This document shows, one piece after another, positions 17,375 to 29,854 of a stretch of DNA of 64,000 nucleotides. How positions within the stretch are numbered: position 1 is the stretch's first letter; every line of letters begins with the position of its first letter. This DNA is from Thiohalocapsa marina (GTDB lineage Bacteria; Pseudomonadota; Gammaproteobacteria; Chromatiales; Chromatiaceae). A program made the translations under genes and the position numbers. The notes below the pieces were generated by a model that saw nothing but the letters and a program-made list of their open reading frames with translations, was not told the origin of the DNA and did no database searches. The stretch lies in contig NZ_VWXX01000005.1 in assembly GCF_008632335.1 (NCBI RefSeq), positions 1-64,000 on the forward strand. The letters are read 5' to 3'.

Positions 17375-18312
17375 TGCCAGGCGCCCTGCAGCGGCTCCCG
17401 GGCGGACGCCGGATAGGTCGGAGCCTGCTGATCGCCGGCCTGCTGCTGTCCGCGGCCTGCGGGCTGCAGGCCTGCGCGACCGCCCCGCCGATGCCCGAGG
17501 CCGCCCGCGACGGAGCGACCGCCGAAGCATGTCCCCCCGGCTGCGGCAATGGCAACCCGCTGCGGGTCCAGCCGGCGTCCGCCCGGGGTCCGTTCCCCGG
17601 CATCGGCCCCAAGCACGGCTACCCGTCCCTGGCGCCGATGTTGCGTGGCATCACCCCGGCGGTGGTCAGCGTGTCGGTCATGTCGGAGGTCAGCATCGAG
17701 GATCATCCGCTGTTCCATGATCCCGAGCTGCGCGAGTTCCTGCAGCGCTTCAACCTGGTCCTGCCAGACCCGTCCGAGGTCCAGAAACGCCAGAGCGAGG
17801 GCGCCGGCCTCATCGTCGACGGGCATCGCGGCCTGGTGCTGACCAACGCCCATCTGACCGAGGATGCGCGTTCCATCATGGTCATCCTGGCCGACGGCCG
17901 CGGCTTCAGGGCGCGGTTGCTGGGACGGGATGCCCGCACCGACATCGCGCTGCTGCGCATCCAGCCGGTGGATGTGCCGCGGGTGCGTTTCGGTGATTCC
18001 GGTGATCTGGAGGTGGGGGACTTCGTCATCGCCATCGGCAACCCCTTCGGGCTGGGGCAGACGGTCACCGCCGGCATCGTCAGCGCCCTGGGGCGCGGCG
18101 ATATCGCCGGCGAGGATGCGGGCTCGCTGATCCAGACCGACGCCTCCATCAACCCGGGCAATTCCGGCGGGCCGCTGATCAGCCTCTCCGGCGAGGTGGT
18201 GGGGATCAACAGCGCCCTGATCGGTCCCTACGGCGGCAATGTCGGCATCGGCTTCGCCGTGCCCAGCAACCGCGTGCGCAAGGCCATGCAGCGGATGGTC
18301 GGCGAATACTGA
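17374..18312 (+). CDS. DegP/HtrA-like trypsin-fold protease, lipoprotein, no PDZ domain
   Basis: A 312-residue secreted protease. Residues 1-30 form a signal peptide with lipobox-like cysteines (LLLSAAC, then LQAC). The trypsin fold has His in LVLTNAHLT, Asp in RTDIALLRI and Ser in NPGNSGGPLI. The protein ends soon after the protease domain (NVGIGFAVPSNRVRKAMQRM), so the one or two PDZ domains of DegP, DegQ or DegS are absent. Residues 30-85 are low in recognisable structure. Overlap with dacB suggests joint work on the cell envelope. Whether it is sorted to the outer membrane is unknown. Confidence 0.88.
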   Translation: MPGALQRLPGGRRIGRSLLIAGLLLSAACGLQACATAPPMPEAARDGATAEACPPGCGNGNPLRVQPASARGPFPGIGPKHGYPSLAPMLRGITPAVVSVSVMSEVSIEDHPLFHDPELREFLQRFNLVLPDPSEVQKRQSEGAGLIVDGHRGLVLTNAHLTEDARSIMVILADGRGFRARLLGRDARTDIALLRIQPVDVPRVRFGDSGDLEVGDFVIAIGNPFGLGQTVTAGIVSALGRGDIAGEDAGSLIQTDASINPGNSGGPLISLSGEVVGINSALIGPYGGNVGIGFAVPSNRVRKAMQRMVGEY

Positions 18313-18371
18313 GGCCGTCAGAAGGCACCGGTCGGCCGCGGTGCATGGGCACCCTGTGCCGCGACACTGGT

Positions 18372-20390
18372 TCAGGCCGCCAGTCCGCGCTCGCGCAGGG
18401 TCTTGATCTTGTCCCGCAAGGCGGCGGCCTTCTCGAACTCCAGGTCCTTGGCGGCCTGGTACATGGCCTTCTCCATGCTCTTCAGGCGCTTGGTCATCTG
18501 GGCCGGCGTCAGGTCGGCGTATTCCGCGATCTCTTCCGCCACCTTGGCGTAGTCCTGGGGCTTCATGGGCGCGCCCGGGGTGTGCGCCTCCATGATGTCC
18601 GCCACCGCCTTGCGGATGGTCTGCGGCGTGATGCCGTTGGCCACGTTATGGGCCATCTGCTTGTCCCGGCGGCGTTCGGTCTCGTCGATGGCGCGGCGCA
18701 TGGAGCCGGTGACCGCATCGGCGTAGAGGATGGCCTTGCCGTTGGCGTTGCGGGCGGCGCGGCCGATGGTCTGGATCAGCGAGCCCTCGGAGCGCAGGAA
18801 GCCCTCCTTGTCGGCGTCGAGGATAGCCACCAGCGAGACCTCGGGCATGTCCAGGCCCTCGCGCAGCAGGTTGATGCCCACCAGCACGTCGAATTCGCCG
18901 AGGCGCAGATCGCGGATGATCTCGACCCGCTCCACGGTGTCGATGTCCGAGTGCAGATAGCGCACGCGCACGCCGTGCTCGCCGAGATAGTCGGTCAGGT
19001 CCTCGGCCATGCGCTTGGTCAGGGTGGTGGCCAGCACGCGCTCGTTGCGCGCCACCCGCAGCTGGATCTCTGACAGCAGATCATCCACCTGGCTCAGGGC
19101 CGGGCGCACCTCCACCTCCGGGTCCACCAGGCCGGTGGGGCGCACCACCTGCTCGACCACGGCGCCGGAGTGCTGGATCTCGTAGTCGCGCGGGGTGGCC
19201 GAGACATAGATCACCTGGGGCTGCTTGGCCTCGAACTCCTCGAAGCGCATCGGCCGGTTGTCCAGCGCCGAGGGCAGGCGGAAGCCGTACTCCACCAGGT
19301 TCTCCTTGCGCGAGCGGTCGCCGCGGTACATGCCGCCGAGCTGCGGCACCGTCACATGGCTTTCGTCGATGACCAGCAGGGCATCGGCGGGCAGATAGTC
19401 GAACAGGGTCGGCGGCGGCTCGCCCGGGCCGCGGCCGGACAGGTAGCGGCTGTAGTTCTCGATGCCCGAGCAGTAGCCCACCTCCACCATCATCTCCAGG
19501 TCGAACAGGGTGCGCTGCTCCAGCCGTTGGGCCTCCACCAGCCGGTCGTGCTCCCGCAGCCAGTTGAGGCGGTCGCGCAGTTCGTCCTTGATCTGCTCCA
19601 CGGCGTTCAGGATCACCTCGCGTGGCGTGGCGTAGTGGGTCTTCGGAAATACCGTATAGCGCGGCACCTTGTGTCGGACCTCACCGGTCAGCGGGTCGAA
19701 CAGCGACAGCGCCTCGATCTCGTCGTCGAACAGCTCCACCCGCAGGGCCTCGTCGTCGGATTCCGCCGGGTAGATGTCGATGACATCGCCGCGCACGCGA
19801 TAGCTGCCGCGGGAGAGCTCGATCTCGTTGCGGCGGTACTGCAGCGCCGTGAGCTGCCGCAGGATGGCGCGCTGGTCGATGATGTCGCCGCGCGACAGGT
19901 GCAGCACCATCTTCAGGTAGGCCTCCGGGTCGCCGAGACCGTAGATGCTGGACACCGTGGCGACGATGATGACGTCGGGCCGCTCCAGCAGGGCCTTGGT
20001 GGCGGACAGGCGCATCTGCTCGATGTGCTCGTTGATGGAGGCGTCCTTCTCGATGTAGGTGTCGCTGGCCGGGACATAGGCCTCCGGCTGGTAGTAGTCG
20101 TAGTAGGAGACGAAATACTCCACGGCATTGTGCGGGAAGAACTCGCGCATCTCGCCATAGAGCTGGGCGGCCAGGGTCTTGTTCGGCGCCAGCAGCAGGG
20201 TGGGACGCTGCACCTGGGCGATGACGTTGGCGATGGTGAAGGTCTTGCCCGAGCCGGTGACGCCGAGCAGGGTCATGCCCGCCTCGCCGTCGTGCAGGCC
20301 CTCCAGCAGGCGGCGGATGGCCTCCGGCTGATCGCCGGCGGGCTGGAAGCGGGATTCGAGCTGAAAGGGTTTCGACGGGGCTTGTGACAT
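18372..20390 (-). CDS. uvrB: Excinuclease ABC subunit B
   Basis: Damage-verifying helicase-like subunit of nucleotide excision repair, 672 residues (E. coli UvrB has 673). It shows Walker [10 protein letters not shown], the beta-hairpin [12 protein letters not shown] that is threaded between DNA strands, [33 protein letters not shown] and [12 protein letters not shown]-terminal UVR motif ([20 protein letters not shown]) binds UvrC. The ATG at 20388-20390 gives the canonical start; the longer frame is discarded. It is divergent from aspC across 161 bases that must hold both promoters. Confidence 0.95.
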   Translation of the reverse strand: MSQAPSKPFQLESRFQPAGDQPEAIRRLLEGLHDGEAGMTLLGVTGSGKTFTIANVIAQVQRPTLLLAPNKTLAAQLYGEMREFFPHNAVEYFVSYYDYYQPEAYVPASDTYIEKDASINEHIEQMRLSATKALLERPDVIIVATVSSIYGLGDPEAYLKMVLHLSRGDIIDQRAILRQLTALQYRRNEIELSRGSYRVRGDVIDIYPAESDDEALRVELFDDEIEALSLFDPLTGEVRHKVPRYTVFPKTHYATPREVILNAVEQIKDELRDRLNWLREHDRLVEAQRLEQRTLFDLEMMVEVGYCSGIENYSRYLSGRGPGEPPPTLFDYLPADALLVIDESHVTVPQLGGMYRGDRSRKENLVEYGFRLPSALDNRPMRFEEFEAKQPQVIYVSATPRDYEIQHSGAVVEQVVRPTGLVDPEVEVRPALSQVDDLLSEIQLRVARNERVLATTLTKRMAEDLTDYLGEHGVRVRYLHSDIDTVERVEIIRDLRLGEFDVLVGINLLREGLDMPEVSLVAILDADKEGFLRSEGSLIQTIGRAARNANGKAILYADAVTGSMRRAIDETERRRDKQMAHNVANGITPQTIRKAVADIMEAHTPGAPMKPQDYAKVAEEIAEYADLTPAQMTKRLKSMEKAMYQAAKDLEFEKAAALRDKIKTLRERGLAA

Positions 20391-20551
20391 GGTTGGCGTC
20401 GGGCGGTGTGAAAGCGGGCCAGATGTCGAATCGCGGGGCCGCATTTGGCGGATGTTCCGCGGGCGGCGATTCGCTATCATTTCCGTGGCTGTCATGATTT
20501 GCCATCCATTATGCCAGCCGTCGTCAATCACCCCCACAGCAGACCATACCG

Positions 20552-21736
20552 ATGACCATCAAGCTTTCCGCCCGCGTCCAGTCCGTGAAGCCCTCGGCGA
20601 CCCTCGCCATCACCGCCCGTGCCAAGGAACTGCGCGCCGCCGGCAAGGATGTAATCGGCCTGGGCGCGGGTGAGCCCGATTTCGACACCCCGGAGCACAT
20701 CAAGCAGGCAGCCATCGCCGCCATCCGCGACGGCTTCACCAAGTACACGGCAGTGGACGGCACGCCAGAGCTCAAGGGGGCCATCATCGCCAAGTTCCAG
20801 CGCGAGAACGGCTTCGACTACCGCCCGGAGGAGATCCTGGTCTCCTGCGGCGGCAAGCAGAGCTTCTTCAATCTGGCACAGGCGGTGCTGGATCCGGGCG
20901 ACGAGGTGGTGATTCCGGCCCCCTACTGGGTCAGCTACCCGGACATGGTGCTGCTGGCGGGCGCGGTGCCGGTGCTGGTGGATGCCGGCGCCGAGCAGCG
21001 GTTCAAGATCACGCCGGCGCAGCTGCGCGGGGCGCTGACCGAACGTACCCGTCTGGTGGTGATCAACAGCCCGTCGAATCCCACCGGCATGGCCTACAGC
21101 CGCGACGAGCTGACGGCGCTGGGCGAGGTGCTGCGCGACTTCCCCCAGGCGCTGATCGCCACCGACGACATGTACGAGCACATCCGCTGGGACACGCAGA
21201 CGCCCTTCGTCAATATCTTGAATGCGTGCCCGGATCTGGCGCCGCGCACCCTGGTGCTGAACGGCGTCTCCAAGGCCTATTCCATGACCGGCTGGCGCAT
21301 CGGCTATGCCGGCGGGCCGGAGCAGGTGATCAAGGCGATGAAGAAGATCCAGTCGCAGAGCACGTCCAATCCCACCTCCATCTCTCAGGTGGCGGCGCAG
21401 GCGGCGCTGGAGGGACCGCAGGACTGCATCGGCGAGATGCTCGGCGCCTTCCGCGAGCGGCATGACTTCGTGGTCGAGGCGCTGAACCGCATCGACGGCA
21501 TCGAGTGCCTGCCCACCGACGGCACCTTCTATGTCTTCCCGAAGGTGACCGGGCTGATCCAGCGGCTCGATGGCGTCAGCAATGATCTTGAACTGGCGGA
21601 GTACCTGATCGAGCAGGCCGGGGTGGCCCTGGTGCCGGGTTCCGCCTTCGGACTCGATGGCTATGCGCGCATCTCCATCGCCACCAGCCGGCAGAATCTG
21701 GAACAGGCCATGCAGCGCATCGCCGGCATTGCCTGA
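20552..21736 (+). CDS. aspC: Aspartate aminotransferase, class I
   Basis: PLP-dependent transaminase of 394 residues converting aspartate and 2-oxoglutarate to oxaloacetate and glutamate. The PLP lysine lies in [16 protein letters not shown]. Other marks are [40 protein letters not shown] and the C-terminal arginine ARISIATS that binds the substrate carboxylate. This is the Ib-subgroup sequence common in bacteria, some of which also act on prephenate. No operon partner is seen. Confidence 0.93.
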   Translation: MTIKLSARVQSVKPSATLAITARAKELRAAGKDVIGLGAGEPDFDTPEHIKQAAIAAIRDGFTKYTAVDGTPELKGAIIAKFQRENGFDYRPEEILVSCGGKQSFFNLAQAVLDPGDEVVIPAPYWVSYPDMVLLAGAVPVLVDAGAEQRFKITPAQLRGALTERTRLVVINSPSNPTGMAYSRDELTALGEVLRDFPQALIATDDMYEHIRWDTQTPFVNILNACPDLAPRTLVLNGVSKAYSMTGWRIGYAGGPEQVIKAMKKIQSQSTSNPTSISQVAAQAALEGPQDCIGEMLGAFRERHDFVVEALNRIDGIECLPTDGTFYVFPKVTGLIQRLDGVSNDLELAEYLIEQAGVALVPGSAFGLDGYARISIATSRQNLEQAMQRIAGIA

Positions 21737-21760
21737 CGGGCGGTTGCTGCGCGCCGGGCG

Positions 21761-24197
<2,437 letters not shown>

Positions 24198-24211
<14 letters not shown>

Positions 24212-27200
24212 TCTGGTCGCGATCATTCTGGTCGCGTTCATTCTGGTCGCGTTCATCCAGGCCGCGTTCACCCGCGGGTTCGAAGTCCGCCAGGGCCTGG
24301 TCCAGCGTGGACAGCGCCTCATCGAACTCGAAGTCATCGATCTGATCGGCCAGGGTCTGTGTCAGCGGTCCCAGGGCCGCGGCCAGCATCGACCGGTGTG
24401 CGTGAAAGTGGGTGGCTGCGCGCAGATCGCCGCTGTCCAGCAGCGACTTCAGTTTTGTCACCGCCGCGCGGACGGCGGCGTCGCTGCCATCTTCGGATGA
24501 TGGGGGCGACTGTTCGGCGGCCGGCTCCGGTCCGTCCCTGATGATCGGCTCCAGTACCTGCTGCAGCCGCTTGACCTCGGCCGCGATGGCTTCCGCCTGG
24601 GCGATCCAGTCGGGGTCGGCCGGCGCCGGGCTGGTCGGTGCGGAGGCGAGCGGACCGGAAACGGCCGATGCGGAGTCTGGTGGCGCCTGGGCGGGCACCG
24701 CGCCGATGGCCTGCTTCAGGGCCTGCTCCAGCGCCGCGGACAGGGTGCGAAGTCGCCCTGCACCGAGGGTTGCGGCCAGGCCCTTCAGCGTGTGCGCGGC
24801 GCGTCGGGCCCGTGGCAGGTCGGCATCCGCGAGCGCCCTAACCAGGTACTCGGCTCCGGGATCACGCAGGAACTTGTCCAGCAGGCGCAGGTACAGTTCC
24901 ATGCGCCCGTTGCTGTGTTTCAGGCCGGCGTCCAGGTCCAGGTCGGTCAAGGCCTCCAGGCGCTTGAAGCGGGCAGTGACAGGCGCCGTTGCGGATGCGT
25001 CGTCTGCGGCCTGCGGCTGCGACGGGTTGTCCGCCGGCTGCGGCAGCCAGCGCACCAGGGCACGGTACAGGGTCTCCGGGTCCACCGGCTTCATCACGTG
25101 ATCGTTCATGCCGGCTTCGAGACAGGCCTGGCGGTCCTCGTCGAAGGCGTTGGCGGTCATGGCGACAATGGCGGTGTTCTGATGTTCGGGCAGTTTCCGG
25201 ATCAGGCGGGTTGCCGTCAGCCCGTCCATGATCGGCATCTGGATGTCCATCAGGATCAGGTCGTAGTGCGGGGTGGCAGTCTGGTCGCCGCTCTGGTCCG
25301 AGCCTTGGCTCGGGCGCTGGTTTGGTCCCTGGTGCCTGACTTTGTCCACGGCGATCTGGCCGTCGTCGGCGATGTCCACCTCGATGCCCACGGCCTCCAG
25401 CAGTGCCAGCGCCACCTCCTGGTTCACGGCGTTGTCTTCCACCAGCAGGATGCGGGTGCGGCCGCGCCGGCGCAGTTGCTGCTCGGCCTCGCCGGGGAGC
25501 GGCCCGGCGTCTTCCCCATGCTGGGCGGCGATGGCGCCTTGCACGGCCTCGAACAGGTGTGTCGAGGTCAGCGGTTTCAGTAGCAACCGGGCATAGCCGG
25601 CGTCCGCCAGTGCCTGTGCGGAAAGGCTGTTCTGGTGGGCGCTGACCAGCAGTCTGGCGGGCGGCTGGGCCAACGGCATCGACGCCAGGTGCCGGCCGAG
25701 TTCCAGCCCGTCCAGGTCCGGCATCTGCCAGTCCACCAGCAACAGGTCGTAGGCCATGCCGTTGGCGTCGCGCTGCCGAATCAGGTCAAGTGCGGCGACG
25801 CCGCCGGCGGCGGTGTCCACCACCATGCCCCAGGGGCGCAGCAGCCCGGCCATGGACTCGCGTGCCTCCGGCAGGTCGTCCACCACCAGCACCCGCAGGC
25901 CGTCGAGGTCGGCACGACTGGTCGGCAGAGTCGGGGTGCTGCGCGCACGGCCGAACGGCAGTTCCACCCAGAAGGTGCTGCCTTGTCCGGGTTTGCTGTC
26001 CACGCCGATGCGACCGCCCATCAGCTGGGTGAGCCGGCGTGAGATGGCCAGGCCGAGCCCGGTGCCGCCGTACTTGCGCGTGGTGGAGGCGTCGGCCTGC
26101 TCGAAGGCCTGGAACAGCCGTTGCCGCTGTTCCACGGTCAGTCCGATGCCGGTATCGATGACCTCGAAGCGGGCCACCAGGCCGTTGGCGGTCTCCGCTG
26201 TCGTGCTGGCGTACAGCCGGATGCTGCCCTGTTCGGTGAACTTCACGGCATTGCCGGCAAAGTTCAGCAGGATCTGCCCCAGGCGCAGGCCGTCGCCATG
26301 CAGCGCCGGCGGCAGGGCGCGGATGTCCACCACCAGTTCCAGGCCCTTGGCCACGGCCTTGTCCCGCACCAGGTTGCAGACGTTGTCGACGATGCGCTCC
26401 ACCTCGAAGTCGGTGGGCTCCAGCTGGAGCTTGCCGGCCTCGATCTTCGACAGGTCCAGGATGTCGTTGATGATGGTCAGCAGGTGATGCGCGGCGTCGG
26501 ACACCTTGACCAGTCGGTCGCGATGGGCGGGTTCCGTCACCTCGCGCTGTAGCAGGTGAGTGAGGCCGATGATGGCGTTCATCGGCGTACGGATCTCGTG
26601 GCTCATGTTGGCCAGGAACTCGCTCTTGGCCCGGTTGGCCGCCTCGGCTGCTTCCTTGGCGCGTTGCAGCTGGGCCTCGGCGCGCTTGCGCGTGCTGATG
26701 TCCTGGAACGACACCACCGCGCCGATGCTGCCGTCTTCGCGCCGCAGCGGCGCGCTGGCGTAGGCCACCGGAAAGGCCGTGCCGTCGCGCCGCCAGAACA
26801 CCTCGTCGTCGCGCTGGATGGCTTCCTGCCGGAGGATGGAGCGATGGATCGGACAGTCTTCGACGGGGTAGGCGGAGCCGTCGGCGTGGCTGTGGTGGGT
26901 GAGCTGGTGGCTGAGCTGGTCGATCAGCTGCTCCGGCCGATCATAGCCCAGGAGCCGCACGGCCGCGGCGTTGATGAAGGTGATGCGGCCGTCCTGATCG
27001 GCGCCGAACAGGCCGTCGGAGGTGGACTCCAGCAACAGCCGCAGTTCCTCTTCACGGCGCGCCAGGGTGGCGGCGGCGTGGGCGCTCGCGGTGCGGTCAC
27101 GGGCCTGCATCAGGAAGCCGGAGATGGCGCCATCGGCATCGCGCAGCAGCAGGTGCGTGAAGGCCAGCAGCCGGTGCGTTCCGTTGGGCAGCTCCACCTC

Positions 27201-28430
27201 GCGCTCGTGCCGGAGCATGTCCGTGCCGGAGGCCAGCAGCGCCTGCTCGCGGGCCTGTAGTTCCCGGGCCAGCGCCGCGGGCAGCACCTCGGTGAGGGGC
27301 TTGTGCCGGAACTCCTGCCAGTGTTGCTTGCCGCAGGCATGGATGAAGCTGCGGCTGACCGCCTTGAGCCGTTGTTGCCGATCACTCAGTACAACGATTT
27401 CCGGTACCGTGTCCAGCACGCGCCAGAAATCGCGGCTGACCGCGTCCGACCACTCCTTGGCCTGGCGCAGTTCGGCGGTGCGCTCCTCAACCAGCTGCTC
27501 GAGCCGCTGGCGGTGGGCATCCAGCTCGGCGGTGAGGCGCTTCTGCTCGGTGATGTCCTGCTTGACTGCCACATAGTTGCAGATACGGCCCCGGTCGTCG
27601 CGCAGGGCCATGATGGTGGCGGACTCGATGCACTCGCGGCCGTCCTTGGTGTGGTTGATGAACTCGCCATGCCAGGTCTCGCCGGCAGTGATGGTGCGCC
27701 AGAGATCCTGGTAGACCTCGGGCGGGGTCTTGCCGGACTTGAGGATGCGTGGGTTGCGCCCGAGGGCCTCGTCGCGGCTGTAGCCGGTGGAGCGCTCGAA
27801 GGCGTCGTTGACGAAGATGATATTGCCGTCAAGGTCGGTGACCACCACCATACTTGGGTTCTGTTCCACGGCCATGGACAGCAGGCGGATCTGCGCATTG
27901 GCCCGGGTCTCGGCGGTGACATCGCGCCAGATGCCCAGGATGTGGTCGCGCCCGCCGAGGCGCACCATGCGCGCCCGGACTCGAACATTCAGTACCGAAC
28001 CATCGCGGTGCCGGTGGCGGGTGTCGAACTGCGCCTCGCCACGCTGGCGGATCTCCCGGGTGATGTCGGCCAGTTGTTCGGCGGACAGGGCGTCCTGGAT
28101 GTCGGCCACGCTCAAGTCCAGCATCTCTGTGCGGCTGAAGCCCAGGGTCCGGTAGCTGGCCGGATTGCATTCGATGAAGCGCAGGCTGTCGGCCTCCACC
28201 AGCTCGATGGCGATGGGTGCGGCGTCGATGATGGCCTGATTCAGGGCCTGACGCTCGCCGAGGCGTTTCAGCAGCCAGATCAGCCGGGCGAGCAGGGCAA
28301 GGCCCGCAATCGCCGCTGCCTGCGCCAGCCAGTGCCGCTCCAGGCCGGCGAAGAGTAAAAGCCCCACCAGCAGCGCGGCCAGGGCGATGGCCGGCGCCGG
28401 GACGCGCAGGTTGCTGGGGCCGTGTTTCAT
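24198..28430 (-). CDS. Hybrid sensor histidine kinase (four PAS, two REC, HPt)
   Basis: A phosphorelay protein of 1410 residues. Order: two membrane helices (about 11-52), four PAS-like domains (about 60-175, 185-300, 335-445, 460-580), HisKA (His611 in [11 protein letters not shown]), HATPase (about 715-825), receiver 1 (Asp900), receiver 2 (Asp1062) and HPt (His1213 in HTLKG). Receiver 2 carries a Gln/Ser-rich insertion of about 20 residues (about 1034-1054) from a degenerate DNA repeat. The C-terminus ends in ERDQN repeats from the 15-bp tandem repeat shared with the next gene. The start at 28428-28430 avoids overlap with the upstream HD-GYP gene. Confidence 0.88.
24202..24269. repeat. 15-bp tandem repeat spanning a stop/start overlap
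   Basis: Units of 15 bases (24210-24224, 24225-24239, 24240-24254), a degenerate unit to 24269 and a partial one from 24202. On the minus strand one frame reads ERDQN or DRDQN, closing the hybrid kinase. Another frame reads MNATR or MIATR, so each unit offers an ATG to the downstream kinase. Unit gain or loss would change both proteins by five residues without a frameshift. Confidence 0.9.
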
Positions 28431-28543
28431 CCGGCCCCCGAAGCGGCCTTTGGTGTGGCCTGTTGGCCGCGGCAAGGCAACGGCTGCGGGCCCTGGGGGC
28501 TGTATCCGCAGGGGCCGGTCCTGCCGTTGCGCCTGCACATGCC

Positions 28544-29758
28544 TCAGGCCGCCTGTGAATCTGCAGTCGAATCGGCGGTCGAATCCTGGGTCGGTGTCGG
28601 ATCCGGGTCCGGATCCGGATGCCGGGCGGCGACCTCGGCGAACTGCTCGCTGCAGGCGGTGAAGGCGTCTACCACCGCCGGATCGAAATGGGTGCCGCGG
28701 CCCTCGAGGATGATGCGGGTGGTCTCTTCCAGGCCCATGGCCGGCTTGTAGATGCGTTTGTTCATCAGCGCATCGAAGACATCCGCCAGCGCCATCAGGC
28801 GGCCGGAGACGGGGATGTCGTCGCCGGACAGGCCGGCAGGATAGCCGGAGCCGTCCCACTTCTCATGATGGCTGCGGGCGATCTCGCTGGCGACCTGCAG
28901 GAAGGCGAAGGCGTCCGGCACCTGGTCGGCCTCGTCGATGTTGGTGGCCGACACGCTGATCTGCATCGCCCGTTCGATGGCCTCGGCGCCGATGGCGGCG
29001 TGGGTGCGCATGATCGCGAACTCTTCCGGCGTCAGGCGCCCGGGCTTGAGCAGGATGGCGTCGGGGATGCCCACCTTGCCGACGTCGTGCAGCGGCGCCG
29101 CCTTGACGATGCGCTCCAGCCGCTGCCCCGCCAGGGCCTGCTTGAAGCGCGGATGCTCCGCCAGATGGCGCCCCAGGATCTCCACATAGGTCTGCGTGCG
29201 CAGGATGTGCTGGCCGGTCTCGTTGTCGCGGGCCTCCGCCAGGTTGGCCAGGGCGCGGATGCTCAGGTCCTGGATCAGCAGGTTGTCCTGCATGCGCCGG
29301 GCCACCTCGGCCTCCAGCCATTCGTTCTCGTTGGCCAGGCGGTCACGGGCGTCTTTGAGTTCGAGCTGCGCCTTGACCCGCGCCAGGACGATGGCCGGAT
29401 TGATGGGCTTGGTGATGTAGTCCACTGCGCCCAGCTTCAGGCCGTATTCCTCGTTCTCGCTGCCCTCCATGGCGGTGATGAAGATCACCGGAATGTTTTG
29501 GGTGGCCGGATCGGCGCGCAGCCGCCGCAGGACCTCGTGGCCGTCCATCCCCGGCATCATCACGTCCAGCAGGATCAGGTCGGGTTGCGGCTGGTTAGCC
29601 ACCACGCGCAGGGCGCGTTCGCCGGAGTTGGCCACCCGCACCCGATACAGGGGCTGTAGCAGTTCGCCCAGCACGGTGAGATTCTGCGGGGTGTCGTCGA
29701 CGATGAGGATGGTGTGTCGCGCACCGTTGTCGGCGCTTGAGGGTGTCTGTGTCGTCAT
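28544..29758 (-). CDS. Response regulator with HD-GYP domain (c-di-GMP phosphodiesterase)
   Basis: A 404-residue RpfG-type protein. The receiver (about 18-130) has the phospho-Asp in LILLDVMMPGMDG. The HD-GYP domain (about 165-370) contains HDVGKVGIPDAILLKPG and HHEKWDGSGYPAGLSGDDIP, with the HD and GYP signatures intact, so hydrolysis of cyclic di-GMP is likely. The tail is Asp/Pro/Thr-rich. The ATG at 29756-29758 is preferred over an upstream GTG. It is first in an operon with the two kinases below it and so is their probable phosphorylation target. Confidence 0.91.
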   Translation of the reverse strand: MTTQTPSSADNGARHTILIVDDTPQNLTVLGELLQPLYRVRVANSGERALRVVANQPQPDLILLDVMMPGMDGHEVLRRLRADPATQNIPVIFITAMEGSENEEYGLKLGAVDYITKPINPAIVLARVKAQLELKDARDRLANENEWLEAEVARRMQDNLLIQDLSIRALANLAEARDNETGQHILRTQTYVEILGRHLAEHPRFKQALAGQRLERIVKAAPLHDVGKVGIPDAILLKPGRLTPEEFAIMRTHAAIGAEAIERAMQISVSATNIDEADQVPDAFAFLQVASEIARSHHEKWDGSGYPAGLSGDDIPVSGRLMALADVFDALMNKRIYKPAMGLEETTRIILEGRGTHFDPAVVDAFTACSEQFAEVAARHPDPDPDPTPTQDSTADSTADSQAA

Positions 29759-29854
29759 GATCGGGACCACTGGATGAGCCTGGTGCGATGCGATGGATGA
29801 ACTGGCCGCAAGTCTAGTCCTTTCCGGGCAGGGCAGGGCAGGGCGGGGCGTTGT

